Origin: JBOGED01 sp050743625
GTDB taxonomy: Bacteria > Actinomycetota > Nitriliruptoria > Euzebyales > Egibacteraceae
Assembly: GCA_050743625.1 (NCBI GenBank)
Contig: JBOGED010000257.1
Span: forward strand, 1-19,644
Reading direction: 5' to 3'
DNA: 19,644 bases
Positions 8,854 through 16,534 of the stretch are shown in pieces. The notes beneath the pieces are model-generated. The model made no database searches and was not told the DNA's origin. It was given only the letters and a program-made list of their open reading frames with translations. Within the stretch, counting starts at the first letter, position 1, and each line of letters opens with the position of its first letter. Position numbers and translations under genes: made by a program.

Positions 8854-8943
8854 ATGACGAGCGAGTTTGCGTGGGTGCAGGGCGGTCCCGCGCCGGAAGG
8901 TCTTGACCGCATTTGGGCCGATCGGTCGAAGATCCCCGGCTAA
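8854..8943 (+). CDS. 29-residue ORF of unknown function
   Basis: ATG 8854 is preceded by AAGGA with 5-base spacing (8845-8849), the best ribosome binding site in this interval. The frame reads MTSEFAWVQGGPAPEGLD followed by RIWADRSKIPG and ends at TAA 8941-8943. It has no Cys and two Trp. It lies 18 bases before the start of a truncated binding lipoprotein that itself lacks a strong ribosome binding site, so it may be a leader peptide translated ahead of it, a small precursor peptide linked to the methyltransferases, or chance. I do not recognise it. Confidence 0.35.
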   Translation: MTSEFAWVQGGPAPEGLDRIWADRSKIPG

Positions 8944-8961
8944 CAGAAGAGCGGATTTACT

Positions 8962-9267
8962 ATGCAGCGCGAGTTCCTTCGCGGCAATGGCCTCGGGTCG
9001 CGCAGGCTGAGGTTGTGGGTGATCTCAGCCTGCCTCGTCGCCCTCTCGTTATCGGGCGCCTGCGCCGAGAGTGCCACGGCGCTGGCCGATGCCACGTTCC
9101 CGATCACCTTTGAGAACTGTGGACGTCAGGTGACGGTGTCCGAGCCGGTGGAGCGCGTCCTGCCGATCGACGATGCCGTAGGGCTCGTGTACGCGGCGGC
9201 CGGGGCTGACATGATGGTTGCGCGGGCCGACGAGGGCGATTTTCGAAGTGCACTGCAGCTCGCCTGA
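8962..9267 (+). pseudogene. Truncated iron-siderophore-type substrate-binding lipoprotein (N-terminal part)
   Basis: The frame begins with a basic region and a lipoprotein signal (CLVALSLSGAC, Cys about residue 34), then FPITFENCGRQVTVSEPVER, closely matching FPLTFENCGERVTVAAPPQR of the intact lipoprotein at 6243-7232. Similarity continues through YAAAGADMMVARADEGDF, and the frame ends after 101 residues against about 330 for the family. The rest is not found downstream in any frame. It is therefore a truncated paralogue; a short secreted product could still be made, but a two-lobe ligand site cannot form. A C-terminal piece of a similar protein lies at 5201-5456 on the opposite strand. Confidence 0.7.
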
Positions 9268-9920
9268 GGTGCAAGGCCACGTGATCGCGCGGGTGGGCAG
9301 CCCCAGTGCCCGGCCACGACAGAACCTGCCGTGTTCCTCACAGCGGGCGTCGACGACTGGACGTGCTACCGATGACTCCAGTCCTGATGGCCCTTCCGGT
9401 TATCCGGTGATGCACCAGCGGGCCGTTTCGCCCAGCGCGCACAACGAACAATGTGGCCGTCTGGCTGGATTTCGAAGTCCTCCCTCGAAATCGCGGTCGT
9501 CCTGTCGCGATCCTCCGGTCTCCCGATTTCCTTAACAGCCACATCCCAGGAATGTCTCGAAAGATGGATCTTCCAGTTCTACCTGTTCGGGATTTACGTT
9601 TGGGGCCACCACCCCATCCCGAGAGCGGGAAAGGCCGAGCCGTCAACCTACGAGCGTATTGTGATTATGGATCTATCGCTGGGAGCTTGAAGCGATGTAT
9701 TCGATATAATTATTGCGATACCGATGTACGCCGCCGATTGGCCGACGTCCACGACGCCCAGCCACCTCTGATAGCAGCCGCTATCCGAGGGTTCTCCGCC
9801 GCGTTCCCAAACGGGTGGCGGACATCCTGCATGTGGACATCGGCTTGACGGAGGCGGAGCAACCTTGCGTCCCCCTTTGTTGTCGGGAAGGATCCTGTAG
9901 CACGCGATGTTGAGCTATCG
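9268..9920. other. 650-base degenerate stretch, no gene recognised
   Basis: Base composition drops toward AT in the second half (around 9640-9720). Open frames exist, such as one from about 9453 to 9848, but none shows a domain or a good ribosome binding site. A TATAAT at 9705-9710 could be the -10 of a promoter for the hydrolase starting at 9921, though no matching -35 is seen. One copy of the CAGCCGCTATCCGAGG word lies at 9775-9790. Confidence 0.4.
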
Positions 9921-10809
9921 ATGGCTGAGCGGATCGTGTCCGTGGGGAATGTGGACATCTGGACCGAGGAGTTCGGCGACCCAACCGACGCTGCGCTTCT
10001 GCTGGTGATGGGCGCCAACGCCCCGGCGATGGGCTGGCCGGACCAGCTGGTGGCGCTGCTGGTCGCCGGCGGGCATTGGGTGATCCGTTACGACCACCGC
10101 GACACTGGACGCTCCACGCGCCGTGATTTCCCCAGTCACCCTTACGGTGTGGCTGACCTTGCCCGGGATTCGGTCGCGGTGCTGGATGGCTACGGTATCG
10201 GCGCCGCCCATGGGTCGGTGCGTCTATGGGCGGGATCATCGGCCAACTGCTCGCGCTCGACTTCCGTGACCGGCTGCGCACGCTCACGGTGATGATGACC
10301 ACCGCGCTGGACGTGGACTTCGTTGGCAACATGCAACGCGCCTTGGCCGGACAATCATCTCCAGACGGTTTGCCCACCCCAGACCCGCGCGTGCTTACGG
10401 TACTGCTCGGGCAGGAGCCGGCGACCGACCGGGACGCCGAGCTCGACCGGCGGGTTGCGGTGTGGCGGGCACTGTCCGGCGACGTGCTGCCCTTCGACCC
10501 GGAGGAGTTCCGGAGGGGGGCGGAGCGGGCAATTGACCACGCTGGCGACTTACCCCAGCCATCGCTCACGCACTGGCCGCCCCGGTGCCCCTGGCGCGAG
10601 GCGTCGAGCTGGGCGGCATCACTACCCCAACGCTGGTGATTCAGGGCTCGGAAGACCCGCTCAACCCAGCACCGCACGGCCGACACCTTGCCGAGGCCAT
10701 CCCGGGCGCCCAGCTGGTGGAGATCCCCGGCATGGGCCACGCGCTGCCTATCGTGGTCCACCGCCCACTCTCCGAGGCGATCCTTGCGCACACTCACCAC
10801 TACCCCTGA
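9921..10809 (+). pseudogene. Alpha/beta hydrolase, two frameshifts
   Basis: Three frames join into one alpha/beta hydrolase of about 296 residues. Part one (from ATG 9921) has LLLVMGANAPAMGWP (oxyanion-region loop) and VIRYDHRDTGRS. The frame breaks at about 10211; one added base restores the nucleophile elbow G-A-S-M-G, with the Ser codon at 10223-10225. Part two continues GGIIGQLLALDFRDRL through the cap region to RAIDHAGDL, where a second missing base near 10547-10552 restores AIAHALAAPVPLARGVELG. Part three carries the acid and base: PTLVIQGSEDPLNP and IPGMGHALP. Two deletions make the total length divide by three. The substrate is unknown; the family includes esterases, lipases and polyketide-type hydrolases. 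As written it cannot make an active enzyme. Confidence 0.8.
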
Positions 10810-10951
10810 GTACTCGCGACCGGCCACTGCCACCAGATGGTCAGTCTCAGCCAGAGTGCACGCCGCGCGACCAGCCCGCGCCCGACCGAGTCGTGCCCAA
10901 GCTCCTCGTGGCCGGTGAGGCAACTGCCGCTCGGTTTCCGCACGGGTTCGG

Positions 10952-11549
10952 TTAATAGCGGACGCGGTACCGCAGGTGGGTGACGTTGGTGCCCTCGACG
11001 ACCGAGATCGGTCCCTGCAGCTCGATCGGAGCGTCCTTCAGCTGGTCGAAGAATGGGGTCCCACCGCCGAGCAGGACGGGGACGAGATCGATCCAGATCT
11101 CGTCGAGCAGGCCCGCGTTGAGGCACTCCCGGGCGATGGTGCCACCGTTGACCCCCACCACTTTTGTCTCCCGCGAGGGCCTGGGCCTTGTGGATCGCGC
11201 TCTGGATGCCGTCCGTGACGAACGTGAAGGGTGCGTCCTCGCGCGGCCAACCATCCGGCACGCGGTGGGTCACCACCACCACGGGTCGGCCCATTGGATG
11301 GTTACCTCCCCAGGCGCCCGTGAGATCGAACAGCCGGCGACCGACCACGAGCGCTCCGGTGCGTTCGACGATGTTGTGGAAGTGCTCCGCGCTCACCGCG
11401 GACATGCGCAGTGTCATCCCCGGATGCGTGGTTGGCACGACGACATCGCCGTTGCCGTACCACTTGAAAAGGTGCTCGAACCCCGTCTCGGCGGGGCCGG
11501 CGATGTAGCCGTCCAGCGACATGCTTGCCCCCGTGTACACCTTGCTCAT
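10952..11549 (-). pseudogene. Dihydrofolate reductase-family protein (RibD C-terminal-like), one frameshift
   Basis: From ATG 11549 the protein begins MSKVYTGASMSLDGYIAGP, the standard start of RibD-C/DHFR-family reductases in actinomycetes. It continues with LVVGRRLFDLTGAWGG and GRPVVVVTHRVPDGWP to QALAGDK, then loses frame at the AAAA run (TTTT at 11162-11165 on the plus strand). Removing one A gives KVVGVNGGTIARECLNAGLL, then IDLVPVLLGGGTPFFDQL and the C-terminal VTHLRYRV ending at TAA 10952-10954, for 198 residues, a normal family length. These proteins bind NAD(P)H and reduce mostly unknown small molecules. It is transcribed divergently from the LLM-class oxidoreductase at 11755. A homopolymer indel of this kind is a classic sequencing artefact, so the gene may be intact in the organism. 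Confidence 0.82.
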
Positions 11550-11754
11550 CGCGTCCTCCTGGTCTGTCGTCTGTCCCGACGCCTACCTGCTGGGTTGACC
11601 CGACGGCGACGCCAAACTCATCGTCGGTCACACCGACAGCTCGCGGGAGCAGCTACTGGAGACCAAGTGCTCACACTGGCCATGGACTGTAGCGTTGAGA
11701 TCGTCGTCGAGTAAGCCGGCCCGCTCGCCAACCACAGAAGGTCAGGAGCGCAGG

Positions 11755-12660
11755 GTGGAACTTGGTCTGGCCCTTCCCACGTACGGGTCGGCAGCCTCAC
11801 CTGAGGCCATCGTGCAGGTAGCCGAGGGCGCGGAGCGCATCGGCCTTGCGGCGGTGTGGACATTCGAACGACTCCTGCGCCCGACTGAGCCCGTTCCGCT
11901 GGGCGGCGGTGGCCCGCCAATGTTGCTGCCCGACGCCTACGCCAACGTCTACGACCCGCTCGAGACGCTCAGCTATCTGGCGGCCAAGACCAGCAGAATC
12001 CAGCTCGCCACGAGCGTCATCGACGCGCTGTTCCACCCCCCGGTCGTCTTGGCCCGCCGGCTCGCCACACTCGACCGCTTCAGCGGTGGCCGACTGATCG
12101 TCGGCCTGGGCCAGGGGTGGATGCCGCAGGAGTTCAGCGTGGCCGGGGTGCCGCCGACACGGCGCGGGGCCGGATTTCAGGAGCACATCGAGGCCATGCG
12201 CGCGGTATGGGGGCCAGACCCGGTCCGCTACGAGGGACGCTTCTACCAGATCGCGGAGTCCGAGATCGGCCCCAAGCCAGTCCAGCCAGGTGGACCGCCA
12301 ATCCTGGCCGGCGCTGTCGCGCCGCCATCAATCGAACGCGCCGCGCGCATGGGCTTGGGACTGAACCCGGTCCTCATGTCCTGGGACGGGCTGCGCGACA
12401 CCGTCGAGACGTTCCGGCGAGCGGCGAAAAGCGCGGGACACGACCCTAGCTCCCTGCCGGTCATGGTCCGGGTCAACGGATCGATCACGACCAAGCCGCT
12501 CGACGAGCGGGCGCCGCTTACCGGATCGGTCGAGCAGGTGGCCGAAGACCTGGCTCAGGCCCGGTCTGTGGGCGCCGATCATGTCTTCTGGTCGATGGAT
12601 ACCGAACCAGCCGAACAGCTCGCGGTCATGGAACAGTTACTCGCGCAAGCGCCGCAATGA
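11755..12660 (+). CDS. LLM-class (luciferase-like) F420-dependent-type oxidoreductase
   Basis: The product is 301 residues, starting at GTG 11755 with AGGAG 6 bases upstream (11744-11748). The sequence follows the luciferase-like monooxygenase TIM barrel: LGLALPTYGS at the start, AEGAERIGLAAVWTFERLL, SYLAAKTSRIQLATSVIDAL, LATLDRFSGGRLIVGLGQGW, GRFYQIAESEIGPKPVQPGG, then PPILAGAVAPPSIERAARMG. In actinomycetes this subgroup usually uses coenzyme F420, but FMN use cannot be excluded from sequence. The reading frame is intact, in contrast to the genes on both sides. The substrate is not predictable. The divergent DHFR-family gene is another nicotinamide-type reductase, which may be coincidence. 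Confidence 0.88.
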   Translation: MELGLALPTYGSAASPEAIVQVAEGAERIGLAAVWTFERLLRPTEPVPLGGGGPPMLLPDAYANVYDPLETLSYLAAKTSRIQLATSVIDALFHPPVVLARRLATLDRFSGGRLIVGLGQGWMPQEFSVAGVPPTRRGAGFQEHIEAMRAVWGPDPVRYEGRFYQIAESEIGPKPVQPGGPPILAGAVAPPSIERAARMGLGLNPVLMSWDGLRDTVETFRRAAKSAGHDPSSLPVMVRVNGSITTKPLDERAPLTGSVEQVAEDLAQARSVGADHVFWSMDTEPAEQLAVMEQLLAQAPQ

Positions 12661-12841
12661 GATGAGCGGCGCTTTTCAGGCGCTCCGGCTCCCCGAGAGC
12701 GTTAGGCAGACTCGGCCTAAGAACAGCACGGAAATCCTGGTATCAGCCGCTATCGAAGGCATATGGCTCTCCGAGAGACTACGCCGGTTCCGTGACTGCG
12801 CTCGGAACCGATGGCCCTTCGGGGCAGCTATCGACGATCCG

Positions 12842-14223
12842 ATGAGCGCGTATCTTCACGTAGTGGCCGAAGAGCAGCTGTACACCGTGGACGGAGCTAC
12901 CGTGACGTCGGCGACGCGCATCTCGCTCACTGAGGCGGGACTGCGAGAGCGGGAGCACCTGCAGGAATGGGTCCTCGCCCACCCCGAAATCCTCGGTGAA
13001 GACGTCCTTGTCGTGACGTTCGAGTTCGACCGTTGGATTACGGGTGCCGGCGATGCCACGTGGGAACGCCTCGACGTGCTCGCTCTCGACCACGCCGGCC
13101 GCCTGGTGATTGCAGAGCTGAAGCGTGATCGAGCGCCTGATGCCGTCATGGTCCAAGCCCTCAATTACGCAGCGATGGTCAGCCGCTTCAACCTTGACGA
13201 GCTGGTCGAGGCCTACGCTCACCGGCCCGGCAGCGACGCTTCGGCAGACGAAATCCTGGCAAAGCTGGGACTGGGCGCCCAACCTCACCGATGAGAGTCT
13301 TGCCCCGCCGCGCCTTGTTCTGGTTGCCGAGGACTTCGGTCCGGTTCTGACCAATACCGCGATGTTTCTCATCGAACAGGGGCTGGACCTACGCCTCATC
13401 CGCGTGCAGCTGTATCGGATCGGTCAGGGGCTCGCCCTGACAACCTCTCAGCTGCTGCCCGTCCCGGACGCCGAAGACTTCATGGTTCGCCCCCGCTCAG
13501 CTGTCCTGACCCAGCGCTCCACGCGAGTCGCTGCCGCTCGGCGGGCTTCCATACCGGCGCGACTCGTAGCCGCGGGCGTGTTAACGGACGGCGAAGAGCT
13601 CCGCATCGTCGTCCCAGCCGGTGTCGGCGAAGACCGCGAAGCGGTGTCAGCGTGGCTGGCGGGAGAGCCCGACCGCGTACTGGTTCGGTGGCGCCAAGAC
13701 TCGCGTGCCCCGGTCGAATGGGCGCACAACGGCGAGGCCTACAACCTGACCACGCTCATCCGTCAGGTCGTGGAAACGGCGACCGGAGCGCCTCCCCGTA
13801 CTCAGGTGTGGGGACCGAACTGGTATCAGACCCCACGACGGCACCGTCCTGCACAAGATCGCCGACGCACTGCCTGACGGCTGAACCACGCAGCACCGAT
13901 TCGACTGGGGTCGGCTGCACCAAGTACTCGAGGCGCTGCCTCCCGGTAGGTGGACCACCTACGGCGACTTGGCGGCCGTCGTCGGGACTGGCGCCCAGGC
14001 CCTCGGGCAGCACATCAGCATATGCACCGAATGCCCGAACACCCACCGAGTGCTTGGAGCCGAAGGCCGATCCCGGCCGAACTACCGCTGGAGCGACCCA
14101 ACAGACACCCGCTCGCAACAGGACGCGCTGGAAGAAGAAGGGGTCGCATTCCGTGGTGGCGTGACCGAAACAGGCCGACGGCTTAGCCCAGCACACCTTA
14201 ACCAACTGATGGTCGAGTGCTAA
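12842..14223 (+). pseudogene. PD-(D/E)xK (NucS/DUF91-like) nuclease fused to alkyltransferase-like domain, broken
   Basis: The N-terminal part reads EEQLYTVDGATVTSATRISL, then LQEWVLAHPEILGEDVLVVT, and a PD-(D/E)xK core with Asp in ERLDVLALDHAG and the E-x-K in LVIAELKRD (about residues 76-97), as in NucS-type nucleases. The frame breaks at the CCC of 13278-13280; one C less gives GLGANLTDESLAPPRLVLVA. A second break at about 13830 (one base less gives QTPDGTVLHKIADALPDG) is followed by an in-frame TGA at 13882-13884. The same frame then continues RFDWGRLHQVLEALPPGRWT, TYGDLAAVVG and NTHRVLGAEG, a winged-helix O6-alkylguanine-transferase-like domain whose reactive Cys position (PCHR in active enzymes) is not Cys. 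Reconstructed length is about 459 residues. Start is ATG 12842 or GTG 12863; neither has a good ribosome binding site. Likely a DNA-repair or alkyl-lesion nuclease. Confidence 0.7.
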
Positions 14224-14533
14224 TTCGATCGCGAGGACCCGTGACGGGACCCTGGCGACTGCGCACGTTGTCGTGGTCGTTCAATGGTCTTCCAACTGAC
14301 GGGTCTGGCGAGGTAAATGGCTGCAGGACGTGGAAACCATCGCCCCCATCAGCAGAACAGCCGCTATCCGAGGACTGGTTCTCCTCTCCCGGTCGCGCAT
14401 ATCGGCACCTATGGGCTATGAGCGGACGCGCGACTGTCGAGTCAGGATGAGCATGATGAGTTCCGTCGCCGGGTGCTGGCGCAGGCAGTTGGGTTGTGTC
14501 CCTTCCTAGTAGCGGGAAGCCGCAGCGCCGAGG
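14224..14533. other. 310-base gap, no gene, holds one dispersed repeat copy
   Basis: No frame shows recognisable protein features. The only structure noted is the repeat copy at 14357-14410. Confidence 0.45.
14357..14410 (+). repeat. Dispersed repeat, copy C
   Basis: This starts ACAGCCGCTATCCGAGG and ends CATATCGGCACCT. The same two end words, at nearly the same spacing (41 versus 40 bases), occur at 16122-16174. The left word alone recurs at 9775-9790 (16 of 16 bases) and, diverged, at 12744-12759. Confidence 0.5.
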
Positions 14534-15283
14534 CTATTCATGACAAATACGAATGCTAGTGATGTCGATCTTAAAATGATCGAAATCCCAGAATCGAGCG
14601 CGTATTGAGCCAACGTCTTTACCCCATGTGAGCGGCCTGCCACCCTCTATGCCTTCGTAGCTGTTGGGTAATTCATGAAACTCGGTCACGGATATATAGA
14701 CAGTCTGCTTGCCGTCAAATCCATTCTCGTTCGTGCTCAGAGTAGCCAGACTCACGCCGTACCAGTTTGGCTGCGTTAGCACGATGACCGAATCATTCCT
14801 CGCCACACCCTCCCTCGCCATGAGCCCATGTAGGTCGTAAGTGATTTCCAACCAATCGTTCTCCTCGGGCTTGTAAGGCGGGTCGAAATCCATCCATTCC
14901 TCCGCGGCCACGCCGGCTGCTTCAAGGTGCCATGAACCGGAGAGAAGGTTATCCTCACAATCGACGACCTGCGGGGTCGGGAGACTTGGAGGCACCACAG
15001 GGCCGATTGCTCGCCTTTCAACCTGCCCAACCCTCTCGAAATGAGAAAATACCAGAGGGGCGTACCAAAACGCTGGAAAGAGCATCACGCCCAATATGAT
15101 TAAAATTATAGTAAGGATTATCTTATCGGATGCTTGTATGCTGAAAAGGCCTATCCCGATCTGCCCCGAGGAACCGGCACCGCCAGGAAAATTGACTCGA
15201 ATGATTTGCATCAGAAGAAAGAGGCCGGCTGCCAATAAAACCGCGCCAACCAAAGACACCACTATGCCGACAACCAACCCCAT
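14534..15283 (-). CDS. Hypothetical membrane protein with two N-terminal helices and a globular C-terminal domain
   Basis: The product is 249 residues from ATG 15283, with GAGG about 6 bases upstream. Helix one spans about residues 3-28 (MGLVVGIVVSLVGAVLLAAG). Helix two spans about 53-80, containing IILTIILIILGVMLFPAFW, with a short Gly/Ser-rich loop between them. Residues 85-249 form a soluble, Trp- and Asp-rich domain with WMDFDPPYKPEENDWLEITY and a C-terminal RARFWDFDHFKIDITSIRIC. No family is recognised. Codon use is visibly more AT-rich than the rest of the window, pointing to transfer from another source. A possible small membrane protein lies just upstream on the same strand. Confidence 0.72.
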   Translation of the reverse strand: MGLVVGIVVSLVGAVLLAAGLFLLMQIIRVNFPGGAGSSGQIGIGLFSIQASDKIILTIILIILGVMLFPAFWYAPLVFSHFERVGQVERRAIGPVVPPSLPTPQVVDCEDNLLSGSWHLEAAGVAAEEWMDFDPPYKPEENDWLEITYDLHGLMAREGVARNDSVIVLTQPNWYGVSLATLSTNENGFDGKQTVYISVTEFHELPNSYEGIEGGRPLTWGKDVGSIRARFWDFDHFKIDITSIRICHE

Positions 15284-15338
15284 CGCCCGCCTCGCTAGAC
15301 TCTGACCCGCAACCGTAGCTAAGCGGCAGTATACCCCC

Positions 15339-15524
15339 TTATAGACGAGCGCGATTCCAGCCTAAGGCAAGCGGACGCCCGGGTGGGCTACCACGCCTAC
15401 TCCAGAACCCCACCCCATGTAGTAGGAGGGCCGACGAGACGGGCAGATACATATGGCTTCCCACACTGCCCAAATCATCAGCTTTTGACAGAATTAGGAG
15501 AACGGCACCAAGAGTCGCAACCAA
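15339..15524 (-). CDS. Possible small membrane protein
   Basis: A frame opening at TTG 15524 (in-frame stop nine codons further upstream) encodes 61 residues with two hydrophobic stretches, VATLGAVLLIL and MYLPVSSALLLHGVGFW, and a basic C-terminus. It lies 55 bases upstream of, and on the same strand as, the AT-rich membrane protein gene, so the two could form an operon. There is no clear ribosome binding site and no recognised family. It may be the end of a longer lost gene. Confidence 0.3.
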   Translation of the reverse strand: MVATLGAVLLILSKADDLGSVGSHMYLPVSSALLLHGVGFWSRRGSPPGRPLALGWNRARL

Positions 15525-15770
15525 GGCGTCGCGCCTAGCCGAAACATCCCATCAGACACGCGGTATCCAAGGCTGCTGGTAGTGCCATCCGTGCAGTGCA
15601 GGGTGTTCTACGCGTGCGGTGCTGTTCGAACGCTAACCCGGCCGCGCTCGTCGCGGCGCCAGCCCGCGACGGCGGGTGGCAGCATGCCGTGTGCGCGAGG
15701 CTGGTCGTGGCCGGGCGTCAACGGAAGGTGATGGCGATGGGCGTCGCCACAGTCGGAGGCTGCGCAATCA
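15525..15770. other. Gap between the AT-rich genes and an epimerase fragment
   Basis: No gene is seen. A purine-rich CGGAAGGTGATG at 15722-15733 could be the old ribosome binding site and start of the broken epimerase gene that follows. Confidence 0.3.
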
Positions 15771-15854
15771 GTTGCGGTCGTCACGGGCGGCACAGGCGTT
15801 ATCGGCAGGCACCTGGTCCAAGCTTTGGATACCCGCGGGTGGCGGGTGCGCGTG
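15771..15854 (+). pseudogene. N-terminal stub of an NAD-dependent epimerase/dehydratase (extended SDR)
   Basis: Twenty-eight codons read VAVVTGGTGVIGRHLVQALD followed by TRGWRVRV, a first beta-alpha-beta unit of a Rossmann fold with the G-G-T-G-x-I-G NAD(P) motif typical of extended SDR epimerases. After this the similarity ends abruptly; upstream, an in-frame stop occurs at 15729-15731. Full-length members have 280-340 residues, so more than 90 percent of the gene is gone. It is strong evidence that this interval has suffered deletions. Confidence 0.55.
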
Positions 15855-16021
15855 TGTGCGGACGGCGCCCCCACCCCCTCTGTGCCAAAGAGGGGTGGAT
15901 CGCGACCGCGCGCGATCGGGGCATTCCCATCCCCAAACCACGGTACCGTCCAGCACTGTACGCCTGAGCTCGCCGGGCTACCGACTCCCCGAGACTCTGG
16001 CTACCTGGCGCTCGAGCTCAG

Positions 16022-16534
16022 TCAGCACAGGCACCCAGTGCCACCCTCGCGCCCAGCCCCTCGAAGACTCCGACACCTCCGCCCCGTACAGAGGCGTACC
16101 ACTGCTGCCGCACCTTCGGTAACAGCCGCTACCAGAAGGCCAACGAGGCTCTTGGACCGCCCATATCGGCACCTGTGCGCGCCGGGCGTTCGTTCCAACC
16201 GGATCCGACTCTCGCGGTCCCAGATCGAACGGATGAGTGTTGCCCAGACCTGGAGGCCAGCGCGTGCACCCGCTCGACAGGTGAACCCGATGACCTGCCC
16301 CGGAAGGAGCGTGAAGCTCTCGGTGGGGCTGCCGACCCAGTCAATCTTCAACACAAGAGTGTGACTGCCCGCGGCGAGGGTGAACTCCTGAGTGGTCCCG
16401 TTCGCAATCTCGCCAACTACATCGCCGTCGAAGATCACCTGGTACGAGCGGGCGCGGTCCTGCCACTTCGAGTGCTCTCGTTGCACGCGGACTACGCCGG
16501 CACTCGGCTCCGGTGTGGCTGAGCTTTGCTCCAC
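16022..16534 (-). CDS. Hypothetical protein with conserved-type beta-rich domain, altered C-terminus
   Basis: From GTG 16534, about 115 residues look like a real protein: WQDRARSYQVIFDGDVVGEI, then ANGTTQEFTLAAGSHTLVLK, IDWVGSPTESFTLLPGQVIG and FTCRAGAR. From memory this pattern (R-x-Y-x-V-x-x-DG, G-x-I, PG/AGSH, K-I-D-W-x-x-S) recurs in small proteins of unknown function in actinomycetes. Those usually end soon after the Cys and a short hydrophobic or basic stretch, here LQVWATLIRSIWDRE. The last 55 or so residues, Arg- and Cys-rich, look like read-through into non-coding DNA containing a repeat copy (16122-16174). Function unknown. Confidence 0.55.
   Translation of the reverse strand: MEQSSATPEPSAGVVRVQREHSKWQDRARSYQVIFDGDVVGEIANGTTQEFTLAAGSHTLVLKIDWVGSPTESFTLLPGQVIGFTCRAGARAGLQVWATLIRSIWDRESRIRLERTPGAHRCRYGRSKSLVGLLVAAVTEGAAAVVRLCTGRRCRSLRGAGREGGTGCLC
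16122..16174 (+). repeat. Dispersed repeat, copy D
   Basis: This begins ACAGCCGCTA and ends CATATCGGCACCT, matching the ends of the copy at 14357-14410, while the middle has diverged. It lies inside the 3' end of the minus-strand hypothetical gene 16022-16534, where that protein stops resembling its family. Insertion of the repeat may therefore have replaced the original gene end. Confidence 0.4.

Noticed and set aside
9453..9848. Plus-strand frame of 131 codons in the degenerate stretch
   Set aside because: No family resemblance, no ribosome binding site, and it contains a copy of a dispersed repeat word.
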